A stretch of 64,000 bases of DNA. It comes from Lacticaseibacillus kribbianus (GTDB taxonomy: Bacteria > Bacillota > Bacilli > Lactobacillales > Lactobacillaceae). Of the stretch, positions 48,806 to 59,281 are shown in pieces. The translations under genes were made by a program, and so were the position numbers. The stretch covers positions 1,116,001 to 1,180,000 of the forward strand of contig NZ_JAIPUL010000001.1 of NCBI RefSeq assembly GCF_020180945.1. The letters are read 5' to 3'. Numbering within the stretch: position 1 is the first letter of the stretch; every line of letters starts with the position of its first letter. The notes below the pieces were generated by a model, which was given only the letters and a program-made list of their open reading frames with translations, was not told the DNA's origin and searched no databases.

Positions 48806-50902
48806 TTACTCGAAGACGAACTGGTTGTGGTAGAGCTCGGCGTAAAAGCCCTTGGCGGCGACCAGCGACTCGTGGGTGCCGCTTTCGATCACCTGGCCGT
48901 CCTTGAGCACGATGATCTTGTCCGCGTTCAGGATGGTCTTGAGGCGGTGCGCGATGACGAAGCTGGTGCGCCCCGCAATCGCGGCCTCCATCGCCCACTG
49001 GATCTGCTGTTCGGTCACGGTGTCGACGTTGCTGGTCGCCTCGTCGAGAATCAGGATCGCCGGGTCCGTCAGAATTGTGCGGGCGATTGAGATCTGCTGC
49101 TTTTGGCCGACGGAGAACACGGCGTTGCTCTCGTCCACGTGGGTCTCGTACTGCTCGGGCAGGCTCATGATGAAGTCGTGAATGTGCGTGGTCTTGGCCG
49201 CGGTGATCACCTCGGCCATCGTCGCCGCTGGCTTGCCGAAGCGGATGTTGTCGGCGATGGTGCCGGAGAACAGCACGGACTCCTGCAGGACGATGCCGAC
49301 CCGAGAGCGCAGCGAGTCCAGGTCGAACTCGCGGATGTCGGTGCCATCGTAGCGGATCGCGCCGGCGTCGACGTCGTAGAAGCGGTTCATCAGGTTCATC
49401 ACCGTGGTTTTGCCAGAGCCGGTCGGGCCGACCAAGGCGACCATCTCGCCCGGGGCGACCGCAATGCTGACGTCCTTGAGAATCGGCTTTCCCGGCAGGT
49501 AGCCGAAGTCGACGTGGTCGATATGGATGCCATCGCCGATGCGGTCGAAGTGCTTGCCGTTGACCGGACGCACCTCCTCGGGCTCGTCGAACATCACGTT
49601 AAGCCGCGTCGCGCCGGTCACCGCCAGCTGCAGCTGCCCAAAGGAGCTTGAGATCTGCATGATCGGATTGTAGTACTGCTGGGCGTACTGGATGAAGGTC
49701 ACCACCAGGCCGAGCGCCGCGGCGGTGCTCAGGCTGGCGTCGTTGAGCGCGATGCGCGTGCCCAGGAAGATCACAAGCGCCGTGGTGACCAAGGAGAAGC
49801 CGTTCATCAGGGGGAAAATCATCCCGGACCAGGCCTGCGCGGCGAAGGTCGAACGCTGGACCGCCGCGTTGCGGCCGACGAAGCCGGCGATTGCCTGCTG
49901 CTGCTGGCCCTGCACGATGATCGCCTTTTGGCCCGAGATCTTCTCGTCCATGTAGGCGTTGAGGTCCCCGACCTCCTTTTGCTGGCGGTCGGTGTAGCGC
50001 TTGGCCTGCGCGACGATCACGATTGCGCACAGCACGGCGACCGGGGTCGTGGACACGGTCACCCACGCTAGGCTGACGTTTTGGCGGAAGATCATGATCA
50101 CGATCCCGACGAACAGCGCGACGTTGGTGGTGACGTTCACGGCGGCCTGGTTCAGCGTGTTTTGGATGTTGTCCAGGTCCGAGGTGAAGCGCGCCAGGAT
50201 GTCGCCGTCCTCGTGGCGGTCGAAGTACGCGATGGTCATGCGTTCAAGCTTGCCGAACAGGCCCTTGCGCATGCGGTTGGTCGCGTGCGCGACAATCCGG
50301 GTGAACAGCAGCGTGTACAGCAGCTGCGCCACGCCGGTCATGACGTAAAAGGCCAACAGCTTCCACATCGTGCCGAGAAAATCGGCCTTGCTGGCGGCAC
50401 CGGAAACCGCAACCTTGTGCAGAGTGGCCACCGTCGTGCCCTTGGGCAGGTGTTTTTGCAGGCTGGCCGGGACGTTGGCGTCGGTCAGCCGCTGCCAGGC
50501 GTCCGGCATCGCGGCCAGCGCCTGCAGCCCCTTGATGGTGGTGCCCTCAGGCAGGCTGGCCGTGACCTGGCTTGGCACGCTGGCGTCGGTCAGGTCGCGC
50601 CAGTCGACGGTCTCGCCGCTGGCCTGGCCGAGCTTGCCTGCGATGCCTTCCAGGGCGTCTTGGGCCTTGATGCCGCCGTCTGCCATCTGCTTGAGCGCCT
50701 TTTTGGCCTCCGGGGCGTGCTGGTGGGTGAAGAAGTCGCCGACGTAGGTCGACAGGTCGGTGATCGCATCGCCCATCACCACCGGCGCCTTGACCTGCAG
50801 GTAGGTGGCGGTGATGATGAGCACCGCAATCAGCAGGAACTGCGGCTTGTACTTCTTGAGGTACAGGTAGAAGAATTTGATGGCCCGTTTCGTGTCGCTC
50901 AT
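48806..50902 (-). CDS. ABC exporter half-transporter with large external insertion
   Basis: A 698-residue exporter subunit of the YfiC type. Between membrane segments 1 and 2 (about residues 50-170) is an insertion of roughly 120 residues outside the membrane, with an internal repeat-like pattern ([14 protein letters not shown] / [14 protein letters not shown]). Walker [11 protein letters not shown], Walker [14 protein letters not shown] with Glu, degenerate signature FSVGQKQQ. Follows its partner by one base. Together they form a second heterodimeric pump. Confidence 0.9.
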   Translation of the reverse strand: MSDTKRAIKFFYLYLKKYKPQFLLIAVLIITATYLQVKAPVVMGDAITDLSTYVGDFFTHQHAPEAKKALKQMADGGIKAQDALEGIAGKLGQASGETVDWRDLTDASVPSQVTASLPEGTTIKGLQALAAMPDAWQRLTDANVPASLQKHLPKGTTVATLHKVAVSGAASKADFLGTMWKLLAFYVMTGVAQLLYTLLFTRIVAHATNRMRKGLFGKLERMTIAYFDRHEDGDILARFTSDLDNIQNTLNQAAVNVTTNVALFVGIVIMIFRQNVSLAWVTVSTTPVAVLCAIVIVAQAKRYTDRQQKEVGDLNAYMDEKISGQKAIIVQGQQQQAIAGFVGRNAAVQRSTFAAQAWSGMIFPLMNGFSLVTTALVIFLGTRIALNDASLSTAAALGLVVTFIQYAQQYYNPIMQISSSFGQLQLAVTGATRLNVMFDEPEEVRPVNGKHFDRIGDGIHIDHVDFGYLPGKPILKDVSIAVAPGEMVALVGPTGSGKTTVMNLMNRFYDVDAGAIRYDGTDIREFDLDSLRSRVGIVLQESVLFSGTIADNIRFGKPAATMAEVITAAKTTHIHDFIMSLPEQYETHVDESNAVFSVGQKQQISIARTILTDPAILILDEATSNVDTVTEQQIQWAMEAAIAGRTSFVIAHRLKTILNADKIIVLKDGQVIESGTHESLVAAKGFYAELYHNQFVFE

Positions 50903-50903
50903 C

Positions 50904-52640
50904 TTACGCCTCCTTTGCCTTTTGCGTGTTGTAGATTTCCTGGTAAACCGGCGAGCTTTCGACCAGTTCGCGGTGCGTGCCCATCGCCACCAGGCGGCCG
51001 GCCTCCAGCACCAGGATTTTGTCGGCGTGCACGACGCTTGAGATCTTCTGCGCGATGATGATGGTGGTGGTGCCCTTCAGCTCGCGGTTGAAGGCGTCCT
51101 GCACCAGCTTTTCGGAGCGCGCGTCCAGCGCCGAGGTCGAATCGTCGAGGATCAGGACCTTCGGCGCGCCGATCACGCCGCGGGTGATGGACATCCGCTG
51201 CTTTTGACCGCCGGAAAAGTTGTTGCCGCGCTCCTCGACCGGCGCCTCGTAGCGCTCCGGCAGCCGGTCGATGAACTCGGCGGCCTGGGCGATGTTGGCG
51301 GCGCGGTCCATGTCCGCGGCCGTCGCGTCGGGCTTGCCCTGCTTCAGGTTGCCGGAGATGGTGCCGGAGAACAGGATCGCCTTTTGGAGGACCATCGCGA
51401 CGGTCTGGCGCAGCGTCGCCTGCGACACGTGCCGCAGGTCGCGCCCGCCGACCAGCACCCGGCCTTCAGTCGGGTCGAACAGCCGCGGAATCAGCTGGGC
51501 CAGCGTGGACTTGCCGGCACCGGTCGCACCGACCACCCCGACCATCTCGCCGGGCGCCAGCTTGAAGCTGATGTCCTGCAGCGTCGGGTGCTCGTCGTTG
51601 GGGTACGCGAAGCTCACGTGGTCGAACTCGACGTCACCACCAAGGTCCTCGACCGCGTCGGTGTCGTACGTCATCGCGGTTTCGGTGTTCAGAACCTCCT
51701 GAATGCGGCCGATCGAAACGAAGCCACGCGAGGCAAACATCGACATCATGCCACCCATAATGATGGCGAACATGATCTGCATCATGTACTGGATGAACGA
51801 CATGATGCCGCCGAGCTGGTCCTGCGCCACGCTGGCCGATTCGGTCACGAAGTTGGCAACCAGCAGGATGGCGCCGAAAATCGCCAGCTGCGAGATAATG
51901 GTGAAGGCCGGAATCATGGTCGAAAAGGTGTAGCCCACCGCCAGGTTGTGGCCGTTCAGGGTGTCTGACGCGGCATCGAACTGCGCCGCCTGGTTGGCCT
52001 CCTGCACAAAGGACTTCACCACCCGCGCCCCGCGCAGGTTGTCCTTAGCGATGCCGTTGATCTTGTCCATCAGGCTCTGGAAGGCCGCAAAGTGCGGGCC
52101 CATCCGTCCCATCGACACCGCCGTGACCAGCACGATCAGGACCACCATCACGATGATGATCCACCACAGCCGCGGCATGGTCATGATCGACAGGATGAAC
52201 GCGCCGACGAACAGCAGCGGCACCCGGATCAGCACCTGGAACACCATCATCAAAAGCATCTGGACCTGGTTAACGTCGTTGGTCATGCGCACGACCAGGT
52301 TTTCCGCCTTGAACTTTTCGATGTCTTCGTAGGAGAAGGTCTGAATCTTGCGGAACGTCTGCTCGCGCAGGTCGGCGGACACGGCCTGCGCGATCTTGGC
52401 GGCGGCCAGCGTGTTCAGGACCGAGCCGATCAGCCCGACCACGGCGACGATCAAAAGCCCCACCCCGTAGCCGGAGATGCGGTCGATCTTGCCGTTGGTC
52501 GACAGGCTCATGTCGGCCATGACACTCAAAATATTTTTCATGTAGCTGGGCTGCCAAAGGGTGGTACCCACCTGCAACAGCATCGTCGCAAGGGCCGCGG
52601 CGACCAGCCACTTGTACTTCCCGATTGCCTTGATTACCAT
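50904..52640 (-). CDS. ABC exporter half-transporter, partner of the YfiC-like subunit
   Basis: A 578-residue YfiB-type subunit. Walker [11 protein letters not shown], signature FSGGQKQR, Walker [14 protein letters not shown] with Asp in place of the catalytic Glu, so it carries the degenerate site half. Six membrane segments. First gene of the pair, with a clear promoter and GAGGAG site. Confidence 0.9.
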   Translation of the reverse strand: MVIKAIGKYKWLVAAALATMLLQVGTTLWQPSYMKNILSVMADMSLSTNGKIDRISGYGVGLLIVAVVGLIGSVLNTLAAAKIAQAVSADLREQTFRKIQTFSYEDIEKFKAENLVVRMTNDVNQVQMLLMMVFQVLIRVPLLFVGAFILSIMTMPRLWWIIIVMVVLIVLVTAVSMGRMGPHFAAFQSLMDKINGIAKDNLRGARVVKSFVQEANQAAQFDAASDTLNGHNLAVGYTFSTMIPAFTIISQLAIFGAILLVANFVTESASVAQDQLGGIMSFIQYMMQIMFAIIMGGMMSMFASRGFVSIGRIQEVLNTETAMTYDTDAVEDLGGDVEFDHVSFAYPNDEHPTLQDISFKLAPGEMVGVVGATGAGKSTLAQLIPRLFDPTEGRVLVGGRDLRHVSQATLRQTVAMVLQKAILFSGTISGNLKQGKPDATAADMDRAANIAQAAEFIDRLPERYEAPVEERGNNFSGGQKQRMSITRGVIGAPKVLILDDSTSALDARSEKLVQDAFNRELKGTTTIIIAQKISSVVHADKILVLEAGRLVAMGTHRELVESSPVYQEIYNTQKAKEA

Positions 52641-52701
52641 ATCGTTCTCCTCACGCGTTGAGAGTTGCCGCCCGTTGTTCCTGGCGGCGCAGCGAATTTG
52701 G

Positions 52702-52730
52702 ATTATACGCCGATGACCGGAAGATGTAAA
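52702..52730 (-). promoter_or_regulatory. Promoter of the second ABC exporter operon
   Basis: -35 TTTACA (52730-52725), 17 bases, -10 TATAAT (52707-52702). Confidence 0.85.
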
Positions 52731-52780
52731 TTAATTATCACGGATTATGAGTTCTTTCGGGTCAACGACCGCGCCGACGC

Positions 52781-52813
52781 AAAAAACCACCCGGCTGCCG
52801 AGCAGTCGGGTGG
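52781..52813 (-). terminator. Terminator of the rpsP-trmD operon
   Basis: CCACCCG pairs with CGGGTGG, inner CTGC/GCAG, with AAAAAA at 52781-52786 as U-tract. Confidence 0.92.
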
Positions 52814-52829
52814 TGCGGTCGCACGATAA

Positions 52830-53588
52830 TTAGTCTTGGTCGTCCGGCGCCACCACGGTGCGCGCCTCGCGCTCGACCTCGCGCAGCAGCTTTTGGGCCG
52901 CCTTGTCCAGCGGCAGATCCGCCAAAAGGTCCGGGCGGCGTGCCAGAGTGCGCCGCAGCGACTCCTTGAGCCGCCACTGCGCGATCAGCTGGTGGTTGCC
53001 GTTTTGAAGCACCGCCGGCACCTGCATGCCGCGGTACTCGGCCGGCCGGGTGTACTCGGGGTAGTTCAGCAGGCCGTTTTCGAAGCTGTCCGTCGCCGCG
53101 CTTTCCGCGTTGCCCAGCACGCCGGGCAGGAAGCGGACGGTCGCGTCGATCATCATCATCGCCGGCAGCTCGCCGCCAGTCAAAACGAAGTCGCCGATGG
53201 AAAACTCGTCGGTGACCAAAGTCCGGATGCGCTCGTCGTAGCCCTCGTAGTGGCCGCAGATGAAGACCAGATGGTCCTCTGCCGCCAGCTCCTTGGCCGC
53301 GACGTGGTCAAACTTGCGCCCGGCCGGGTCCAGCAGGATCACCCGCTTGGGTCCCGGGTGGGCGGATTCCAGCTCGTCCATCGCCTCAAAAATCGGCTCG
53401 GGCTTCAACAGCATCCCCGCCCCGCCGCCGTACGGCGTGTCGTCGACGTGGTTGTGCTTGTCGTGGCTGTAGCGGCGAAAGTCGATGACGTTGAAGTCCA
53501 GCAGTTTTTGCTCAAGCGCCTTGCCGATGATGCTTTGCGACATCGGACCGAACATGTCGGGGAACAGCGACAGCACATCAATCCGCAT
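52830..53588 (-). CDS. trmD: tRNA (guanine37-N1)-methyltransferase TrmD
   Basis: A SPOUT-fold methyltransferase of 252 residues protecting against frameshifting. [13 protein letters not shown] at the start, [11 protein letters not shown], and the knot [18 protein letters not shown] at 53588 matches the family N-terminus. A TTG two codons earlier (53594) has better spacing to GGAGG and may be used. The start overlaps the rimM end. Confidence 0.96.
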   Translation of the reverse strand: MRIDVLSLFPDMFGPMSQSIIGKALEQKLLDFNVIDFRRYSHDKHNHVDDTPYGGGAGMLLKPEPIFEAMDELESAHPGPKRVILLDPAGRKFDHVAAKELAAEDHLVFICGHYEGYDERIRTLVTDEFSIGDFVLTGGELPAMMMIDATVRFLPGVLGNAESAATDSFENGLLNYPEYTRPAEYRGMQVPAVLQNGNHQLIAQWRLKESLRRTLARRPDLLADLPLDKAAQKLLREVEREARTVVAPDDQD

Positions 53589-54096
53589 CGTCAATCAGCC
53601 CCTCCGGCACGTCGACCCATGCGGTGTGGGCCGCCAGATCGATGCGCAAGACCACACTGTTCAAAAACGGCAGCAGGACGTCCGCCTTGCCCGGGCGCGG
53701 GATCACCCAGACATCGTTGGGCCCAGGGCTCAGAATCTCCGAGACCTGACCCAACGTGGCACCGGTCTGATCGATCACGGTCAGGCCGATGATGTCGTGG
53801 TAGTAGTACTCGCCGTCGTCAAGCTCGCCCTGCTCGGTGTCCGCCACCGACAGCATCTGGCCCTTGAACGGCAGCACTTGGTTGATGTCGTCGTAGCCGG
53901 CAAGCGTCAGCAGGTACATGCCCTTTTGCTCGCGGCTGGCGGTCACTTGGACCTCGACGTTCGTCTTGCCCTCCACGACCAGCTTGCTGCCCTTGGCGAA
54001 GCGCTTGGCGGGAAAGTCGGTAATCGGCACGACCTTGAGCTCGCCGCGAATGCCGTGCGTGTTGACGATTTTGCCAACGTGATAAAGGTTTGCCAT
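53578..54096 (-). CDS. rimM: Ribosome maturation factor RimM
   Basis: A 172-residue 16S processing factor with an N-terminal RimM domain ([23 protein letters not shown]) and a C-terminal PRC barrel ([13 protein letters not shown] ... [16 protein letters not shown]). Between the KH gene and trmD in the standard order. Start 54096 after GGAGG. Confidence 0.95.
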   Translation of the reverse strand: MANLYHVGKIVNTHGIRGELKVVPITDFPAKRFAKGSKLVVEGKTNVEVQVTASREQKGMYLLTLAGYDDINQVLPFKGQMLSVADTEQGELDDGEYYYHDIIGLTVIDQTGATLGQVSEILSPGPNDVWVIPRPGKADVLLPFLNSVVLRIDLAAHTAWVDVPEGLIDDAD

Positions 54097-54149
54097 GAGT
54101 CCTCCTTGGCTGTCTGATACCAAAAACGACCAGCTTTCGCCGGTCGTTG

Positions 54150-54398
54150 TCAGTCTTGCGGCGCGTCCATGATGTTCAGGCGCACCCGCTTCGTATATGG
54201 TGATTTGACGGAGTAGACGATCGTGCGGATTGCCTGGGCAACCCGCCCGCTCTTGCCGATCACGCGACCGACATCGTCTGCGGCCACCGTCAAGTCAAAG
54301 GCCATGTAGTCCGCCGTTTCGTGCGGCGTGACCTGCACGGCTTCGGGGTGGGTGACTAATGGCGTCACGATTGCTCGAATCAAAGCCGCGATGTCCAC
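54150..54398 (-). CDS. KH-domain RNA-binding protein (YlqC/KhpA)
   Basis: An 82-residue single KH domain with the GRVIGKSGRVAQAIRT loop (GxxG). By family knowledge KhpA with KhpB binds RNA and affects cell shape and division. GTG start at 54398 follows GGGGAT and gives the usual length. It lies eight bases after rpsP. Confidence 0.92.
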   Translation of the reverse strand: MDIAALIRAIVTPLVTHPEAVQVTPHETADYMAFDLTVAADDVGRVIGKSGRVAQAIRTIVYSVKSPYTKRVRLNIMDAPQD

Positions 54399-54406
54399 GT
54401 TATCCC

Positions 54407-54682
54407 CTACTTCTTGGTGAAGCGCGCTTCGTGATACTTCTGCATCAAGCCCTTGCTGGAAAGCAAGTTGCGAACGGTATCGGAAGGCTGTGCGCCCTTC
54501 TGAAGCCAATCCAAGATGCTGTCTTCGTCCAGCTTCAAGTCAACTGGTTCGGTCAACGGGTTGTAGTAACCGACGGATTCGATAAACCGGCCATCGCGTG
54601 GGGAGCGAGAATCAGCAACCACGACGCGGTAGAAAGGCTTACGCTTGGAACCCATCCGCTTCAAACGAATTTTAACTGCCAT
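54407..54682 (-). CDS. rpsP: 30S ribosomal protein S16
   Basis: A 91-residue S16: [44 protein letters not shown] and the [16 protein letters not shown] block. First gene of rpsP-ylqC-rimM-trmD. Start ATG seven bases after GGAGG. Confidence 0.97.
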   Translation of the reverse strand: MAVKIRLKRMGSKRKPFYRVVVADSRSPRDGRFIESVGYYNPLTEPVDLKLDEDSILDWLQKGAQPSDTVRNLLSSKGLMQKYHEARFTKK

Positions 54683-54716
54683 TAAGTCCACCTCCTGTAA
54701 ATTTCTCAACCTCAAA

Positions 54717-54745
54717 ATAATAGCAAAGATTCATAGGCGTGTAAA
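54717..54745 (-). promoter_or_regulatory. Promoter of rpsP operon
   Basis: -35 TTTACA (54745-54740), 17 bases, -10 TATTAT (54722-54717). The -35 overlaps a TGTAAAG/CTTTACA palindrome that may be the yaaA terminator. Confidence 0.8.
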
Positions 54746-54800
54746 GAGGTTTTTCTTTACAACCCCCAAAAAGTTGTGGGCGCGACTTTTTTCCGGTGTC

Positions 54801-55544
54801 TCAGCGCTCGGTGAAGACGAGGTGCGCTCGGTCCGAGCGCGCCGCGTCGAAGCGGTAGCGCGGATCGTCGAAGGCGGCCACGTCGGCCAGCGCCGTGACC
54901 TGGTGCTCGGCCAAAAACCGCACCATCGCCCCGCGCGCCTGCTTGGCGTGCGTCGCCTGCACCCGCACGCGCCCGCCGACCACGCGGCCGAACACCACGG
55001 GCACCAGCGCCTGCCCGGGTGTCAGGTAAGGCGTGACGGCGCGGCTGTACTCGACGGACGCGAGGTCCAGCACTGTACCCGGGCCAAAGGCCAGCCCGGC
55101 ATGAAGCCGCGCCCCCCAGAAGTCGTAGAGGTTGCGTGCCCCGCCCACCGCAAGTGCCTCGTCCAAAGACAGCCGGTACGGCACCACGCCGTCGAAGGGG
55201 CGCAGCACCCCGTAGAGCCCGGACAGGATCCGCAGGTGGGTCTGAACGTAATCCAGCGCCGGCGCGGTGAACAGGTCCGGGGCCATCGCCTGGTACTGCA
55301 GGCCGACGAAGCTCATCAAGGCCGGCGTCAGCGGCCCGTCCAGCCGGCTGTTCTGCAGCGTCTTGTAGGCGGCGTCCGCCACCCGGTCGCTGCAGCGCCA
55401 CAGCGCCTGGGCGGCCGGGCGCGACAGGCGCTTCATCGCCGCCAACAGCGTGGTCGCTTCTTCTATATACATCGGCCGGCTGACCGGCACGAAGCTGTCC
55501 AGGTCTTGCACCATTCGCTTGGCCGGGGAAATGATGATCTGCAT
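54801..55544 (-). CDS. yaaA: YaaA-family (DUF328) peroxide stress protein
   Basis: A 247-residue YaaA protein: MQIIISPAKRM at the start, LYGVLRPFDGVVPYRLSL in the middle, NLYDFWGARL, and AKQARGAMVRFLAEH. In E. coli YaaA limits free iron during peroxide stress and binds DNA. Such a role is of interest beside a pyruvate oxidase gene, which makes peroxide. Start 55544 follows GGAGG; the ORF on another frame here is a shadow. Confidence 0.9.
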   Translation of the reverse strand: MQIIISPAKRMVQDLDSFVPVSRPMYIEEATTLLAAMKRLSRPAAQALWRCSDRVADAAYKTLQNSRLDGPLTPALMSFVGLQYQAMAPDLFTAPALDYVQTHLRILSGLYGVLRPFDGVVPYRLSLDEALAVGGARNLYDFWGARLHAGLAFGPGTVLDLASVEYSRAVTPYLTPGQALVPVVFGRVVGGRVRVQATHAKQARGAMVRFLAEHQVTALADVAAFDDPRYRFDAARSDRAHLVFTER

Positions 55545-55683
55545 CCTGCCACCTCCAGCAGCTACCATACCGGTTTTGTCCGCCAAACACAAGCGGCCGC
55601 GCGCACCGTCTGGGTCATCCCCGACGGCGCGCGCGGCCGCAACGCCACGTGTCTAACAGTCCCCCGAAAAGCCGGGCGACTGC

Positions 55684-57399
55684 CTAGTCCTCGATGGCCG
55701 CCTTCTGTTGGTTGATGGCGGCGAACAGGGCCGGATTGAACTTCGGCGTGCGGTCGTAGTAGTACAGACCGTTGCGCTCCTGCTCGACGTCGTACAGCTG
55801 CGTGTAGCAGAAGCTTGAGACATGCGGGTTGCCCAGCAGCACGTCGGTCAGGCCGCGGTAGCGCGCAGCGAAGGCCGCCTCATCGGTCGGCTCGCCGTAG
55901 CCCCAGGCCACCCCTTCCGCGGTGCCAGGCGCCCACTTGATGCCGCCGTACTCGGACACTGCAATCGGCAGTCCGGCCTGGTAGTGCTGGCGGGCGTCGT
56001 GCTCGTCCCAAAACTCGCCGTTGGCCGCCTGGGTGCCATCAAAGTGCTGCGCCATGACGGCCGGATCCTGCGTGTAGTCGTGCACGTCGTACAGGTCGGT
56101 TGCGCCGTGGTAGTTGCCGCTGGTGTCCACGCACGGGCGCGTGGCGTCCAGTGCCTTAGTCGTCTGGTACACCAGGTTGATGGCGTCCAGCCGCTGCGGT
56201 CGGCCATCGATGTCCCAAGTCTCGTTGAAGGGGCACCAAGTCACGATGCTCGGGTGGCTCCAGTCGCGACGCACCGCCGCCAGCCACTCGGGCAGGAAGT
56301 GGTAGAGCCCGTCGGCGTCCGCCATGTCGATGCCCCAGCTGGCCATCTCGCCCCAGACCATGTAACCCGCGCGGTCGCAGTGGTAAAGGTAGCGCGGATC
56401 GACGACCTTCTGGTGCAGCCGTGCGCCGTTGAAGCCGCAGGCCACGCTCAACGCGATGTCGGCCTCAAAGGTCGCGTCGTCCGGTGCGGTGAAGATGCCG
56501 GTGGGGTAAAAGCCCTGATCAAGCACCAGCCGCTGGAACACGGACTTGCCGTTCAGCAGGAACTTGTAGCCGTCGTAGCGCACGTCGCGCAGCCCGAAGT
56601 AGCTGGTCACCCGGTCGGCGCCAAAAGTCAACACGACGTCGTACAGCCGACCGTGGCCGATCTCCCACAGGTGTTTTTCGCTCAGCGGCACACCGATGGT
56701 CAGCGTGCCTGCGGCCTGGTCAACGTGCGCCTCCCCCACGGGTTTTCCGGCGTAGGTCACCGCAACGTCAAGCGAGGCCTCACCGGCCAGGGTCAGCTGA
56801 ACGGTCACCGACTGGCTGGCAACGTCCGGCACGAAGCGGACCGTCTCGACGTGGGTCTGGGGCAGGAACTCGAGCCACACCGTCTGCTAGATGCCGGTGG
56901 TGCGGGTGTAATCGCAGCCGTGCGACTGGTAGAGGTGGCTCTGCTTGCCACCGGGCTGCTTGCCAGAGCGCACGTCGTCTTGCGCGCAGACCACCAAGGT
57001 GTTGTCACCCTCGTGCAGCTGGGCCTGAATGTCGCAGGCGAACGGCACGAAGCCGCCGGTGTGTTCCGCCACCTGAACCCCGTTGACGAACACGGTGGCG
57101 CGGTAGTCGACGGCGCCAAAGTGCAGGCGCACGGTGTCGGCGAGCTGGGCCGCGGTCACCGTGATGGTGCGCCGGTACCAGACCGCCGCCATGAAGTCGA
57201 CGTTGCCGATCCCGCTCAGCGTGCTCTCCGGCGGGTAGGGCACGGTGATCTGGCGGTCGAAAGGCGCCGCGGTTTCGAAGTGGCGGTCGCGACCGGAGTC
57301 GGCCGCATCGATCAGAAAGTCCCACTGGCCGTTCAAGTTCTGCCACTGGGCGCGTTGCATCATCGGTTCTGGAAATTCTGGACGAGGAATTGTCGTCAT
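55684..57399 (-). pseudogene. GH2 beta-galactosidase/glucuronidase interrupted by an amber codon
   Basis: Two pieces in one frame, 57399-56887 and 56886-55684, give a 571-residue GH2 enzyme broken at codon 171 by TAG (56889-56887). The context TTGI-stop-QTVWLEF fits a lost Trp (TGG to TAG). The N-terminal jelly roll (MQRAQWQNLNGQWDFLID), the acid/base Glu in WCPFNETWDID and the nucleophile region AVSEYGG are otherwise intact. Substrate may be a beta-galactoside or beta-glucuronide. A recent nonsense change, suppression or a sequence error are the options. Divergent from an AraC regulator that probably controlled it. Confidence 0.85.
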
Positions 57400-57426
57400 G
57401 TTACACCTCCGCTTTATTTTGCCTCT

Positions 57427-57454
57427 AGTTTAGCGTATGCTGGGGCACAGACAA
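57427..57454 (-). promoter_or_regulatory. Promoter of the GH2 gene
   Basis: -35 TTGTCT (57454-57449), 16 bases, -10 TAAACT (57432-57427). Confidence 0.6.
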
Positions 57455-57467
57455 GAGTGCATTCGCT
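57432..57467. promoter_or_regulatory. Inverted repeat, candidate AraC-type operator
   Basis: AGCGTATGC (57432-57440) and GCATTCGCT (57459-57467) form an 8-of-9 inverted repeat with an 18-base gap, spanning the GH2 -35 element between the divergent genes. Confidence 0.5.
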
Positions 57468-57489
57468 TACAAAAGTGAGGAATAACCGC

Positions 57490-58311
57490 ATGAAGGAATT
57501 AATCTACAGCTTCCTGCCCAGCCAGTTTTCGGACCCCAGCCTGTTTTGGATTGAGCTGGCCGGCGTCACCTACCCGTTCCCCTCGTACCATGTCGAGCGG
57601 ACACACTCCGCCGTCTTTTGCCTCGAGCACGTCGACGCAGGGCGCGGCATCCTTGAGGCCGACGGCGTGCGCCACCTGGTCCAGGGCGGCGACACTTACC
57701 TTCTGCCGGCGGGCGCCGACCACCGCTACTGGTCGGACCCCCACGACCCGATGCAAAAACGCTGGGTGAACTTCGCCGGCGCCGTGCCGACGCAGCTGGT
57801 GACCGCCTACCAGCTCAGCGGCCAGGTCGTTTTCCCCGGGCTGGACGTCGGGCCGCAGCTGGACGCGCTGCACCGCCAGTGCGCCGACGCGACGCTGACG
57901 CCGGTCGCCCGCGGGCTTGAGGGCTCAGTCGCCGTGCACCGGCTGCTGTTCAGCCTGCACGCCTTCGCCGCCACCCACGCCCGCGTCCAGCAGGCGCCAG
58001 AGGCCGCGGTGGTACGCGGTTACCTGGACAATCACTTAGAGGAACCAGTCACCATCGCGCAGCTTGCGGCACTGGTCAGCTTGTCGCCGTCGCAGCTGAC
58101 CCGCCAGTTCAAGCAGGCCTTCGGGACCACCCCCTACGCCTACCTGCAGGACCGGCGGCTGGCAATGGCCAAAACGCTGCTGCGCCACACCAGCCTACCG
58201 GTAACCGCCATTGCCAGCCGGCTGAGCTTCGCCGACGCACACTACTTCTCCAACGCTTTTACCAAGGCGGTGGGCGTGCGCCCCGGTGAGTGGCGGCGGC
58301 GAAGCGACTGA
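57490..58311 (+). CDS. AraC-family sugar-responsive regulator
   Basis: A 273-residue regulator. N-terminal cupin-like sensor (about 1-150; EADGVRHLVQGGDTYLLPAGADHRYWSD) and a C-terminal double helix-turn-helix (PVTIAQLAALVSLSPSQLTRQFKQAFGTTPYAYLQDRRL ... RLSFADAHYFSNAFTKAVGVRPGEWR). Likely activates the divergent GH2 gene when its sugar is present. Start at 57490 gives the full sensor domain; a GAGGA site lies upstream. The long upstream frame is a shadow of the GH2 gene. Confidence 0.9.
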   Translation: MKELIYSFLPSQFSDPSLFWIELAGVTYPFPSYHVERTHSAVFCLEHVDAGRGILEADGVRHLVQGGDTYLLPAGADHRYWSDPHDPMQKRWVNFAGAVPTQLVTAYQLSGQVVFPGLDVGPQLDALHRQCADATLTPVARGLEGSVAVHRLLFSLHAFAATHARVQQAPEAAVVRGYLDNHLEEPVTIAQLAALVSLSPSQLTRQFKQAFGTTPYAYLQDRRLAMAKTLLRHTSLPVTAIASRLSFADAHYFSNAFTKAVGVRPGEWRRRSD

Positions 58312-58320
58312 CCGCAACGC

Positions 58321-58357
58321 AAACACGGCACCACCCACAGAGGGTGGTGCCGTGTTT
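58321..58357. terminator. Bidirectional terminator between araC-type gene and apbE
   Basis: AAACACGGCACCACCC pairs with GGGTGGTGCCGTGTTT, loop ACAGA; 16 pairs. Confidence 0.92.
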
Positions 58358-58360
58358 GCG

Positions 58361-59281
58361 TTACTTGGTGATCGTGGTGCCGACGACCTCGGTGTGCCCG
58401 TCCTGGTAGGCGAACACCGCGCCGAAGTGGGTCGGATCATCGTTCCAGTCGGGCACGGGGCCGCCGGCGAAAAACAGGCGCTTGGCCTCAAGCTCGCCTT
58501 GAATCGAGTCCTTGGTGAACACCGTCACCCCGGCAAGCTCGGTCTGAAGCGGGTAGCCGGTGCGCGGGTCCATCAGGTGGTGGTACTTCTTGCCGTCCTT
58601 GACCAAAAAGCGCTCATAGATGCCCGACGTCACCGCCGAGCAGGCCGGCAGCACCGTGCACCCGAGGTCGGTGTGCCGCGACTTGCTGGGGTCTTGCACG
58701 CCGATCACCCACTTGCCGTCGGTCCGCCGTGGCGAGTCACCGACGAACAGCAGGTTACCGCCGAGGTCGATGATGCCGGCGGCGACGCCGTACGCGCCCC
58801 ACAGCGCGCGAATCTGGTCGGCGATGAAGCCCTTGGCGATACCGCCGAGGTCAAGCTCCATGCCTGGGTGCGCCAGGCGCACGGTGTGGGCCGCGTCATC
58901 CAGCACCACCCCGTCCGGGTCGCTCAGCGCCAGGCGCGCCGCGATGGCCAGGTCACTCGGGACGTTGGCGCCGGTGAAGCCGATCTTCCACAGCTTGACA
59001 AGGGGGCCGATCAGCGCGTTGAAACCAAAGCCCTCGCGGCTGGCCGCGGCCGCCTGGCGGATCAGGCCGTAGGTGGCGCTTGACACCGCCACCGCGGCCG
59101 TGCCGGCGGCGTGGTTGACCGCCATCACCTCGGACTGGGCGCGGTTGACCGTCAGGCGGTCCTCCTCGCGGTTGATCAGCGTGGCCGCCGCGTCGAGCGC
59201 CGAATCGTCGAGCTCGCCAAACACGGTCAGGTTGATGCGCGTCCCCAGGGCGTGCAGCGTCTTAACCCGCTTCGTCGTCAT
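58361..59281 (-). CDS. apbE: FAD:protein FMN transferase (ApbE), cytoplasmic
   Basis: A 306-residue ApbE enzyme that moves FMN from FAD onto Ser/Thr of target proteins. Features: the FNALIGPLVKLWKIG block, ELDLGGIAKGFIAD, IDLGGNLLFVG, SGIYERF and the metal-site HHLMDPRTGYP. There is no signal peptide or lipobox, so it should act in the cytoplasm, unlike most ApbE proteins. Its ATG overlaps the stop of the PAS gene by one base (TGATG), strongly coupling enzyme and likely substrate. Ends at a two-way terminator. Confidence 0.94.
   Translation of the reverse strand: MTTKRVKTLHALGTRINLTVFGELDDSALDAAATLINREEDRLTVNRAQSEVMAVNHAAGTAAVAVSSATYGLIRQAAAASREGFGFNALIGPLVKLWKIGFTGANVPSDLAIAARLALSDPDGVVLDDAAHTVRLAHPGMELDLGGIAKGFIADQIRALWGAYGVAAGIIDLGGNLLFVGDSPRRTDGKWVIGVQDPSKSRHTDLGCTVLPACSAVTSGIYERFLVKDGKKYHHLMDPRTGYPLQTELAGVTVFTKDSIQGELEAKRLFFAGGPVPDWNDDPTHFGAVFAYQDGHTEVVGTTITK

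Noticed and set aside
56887-56889. Amber codon as a programmed read-through or pyrrolysine site
   Set aside because: No pyrrolysine genes or read-through context is seen, and the family has Trp-like sequence here, so a simple nonsense change is more likely.
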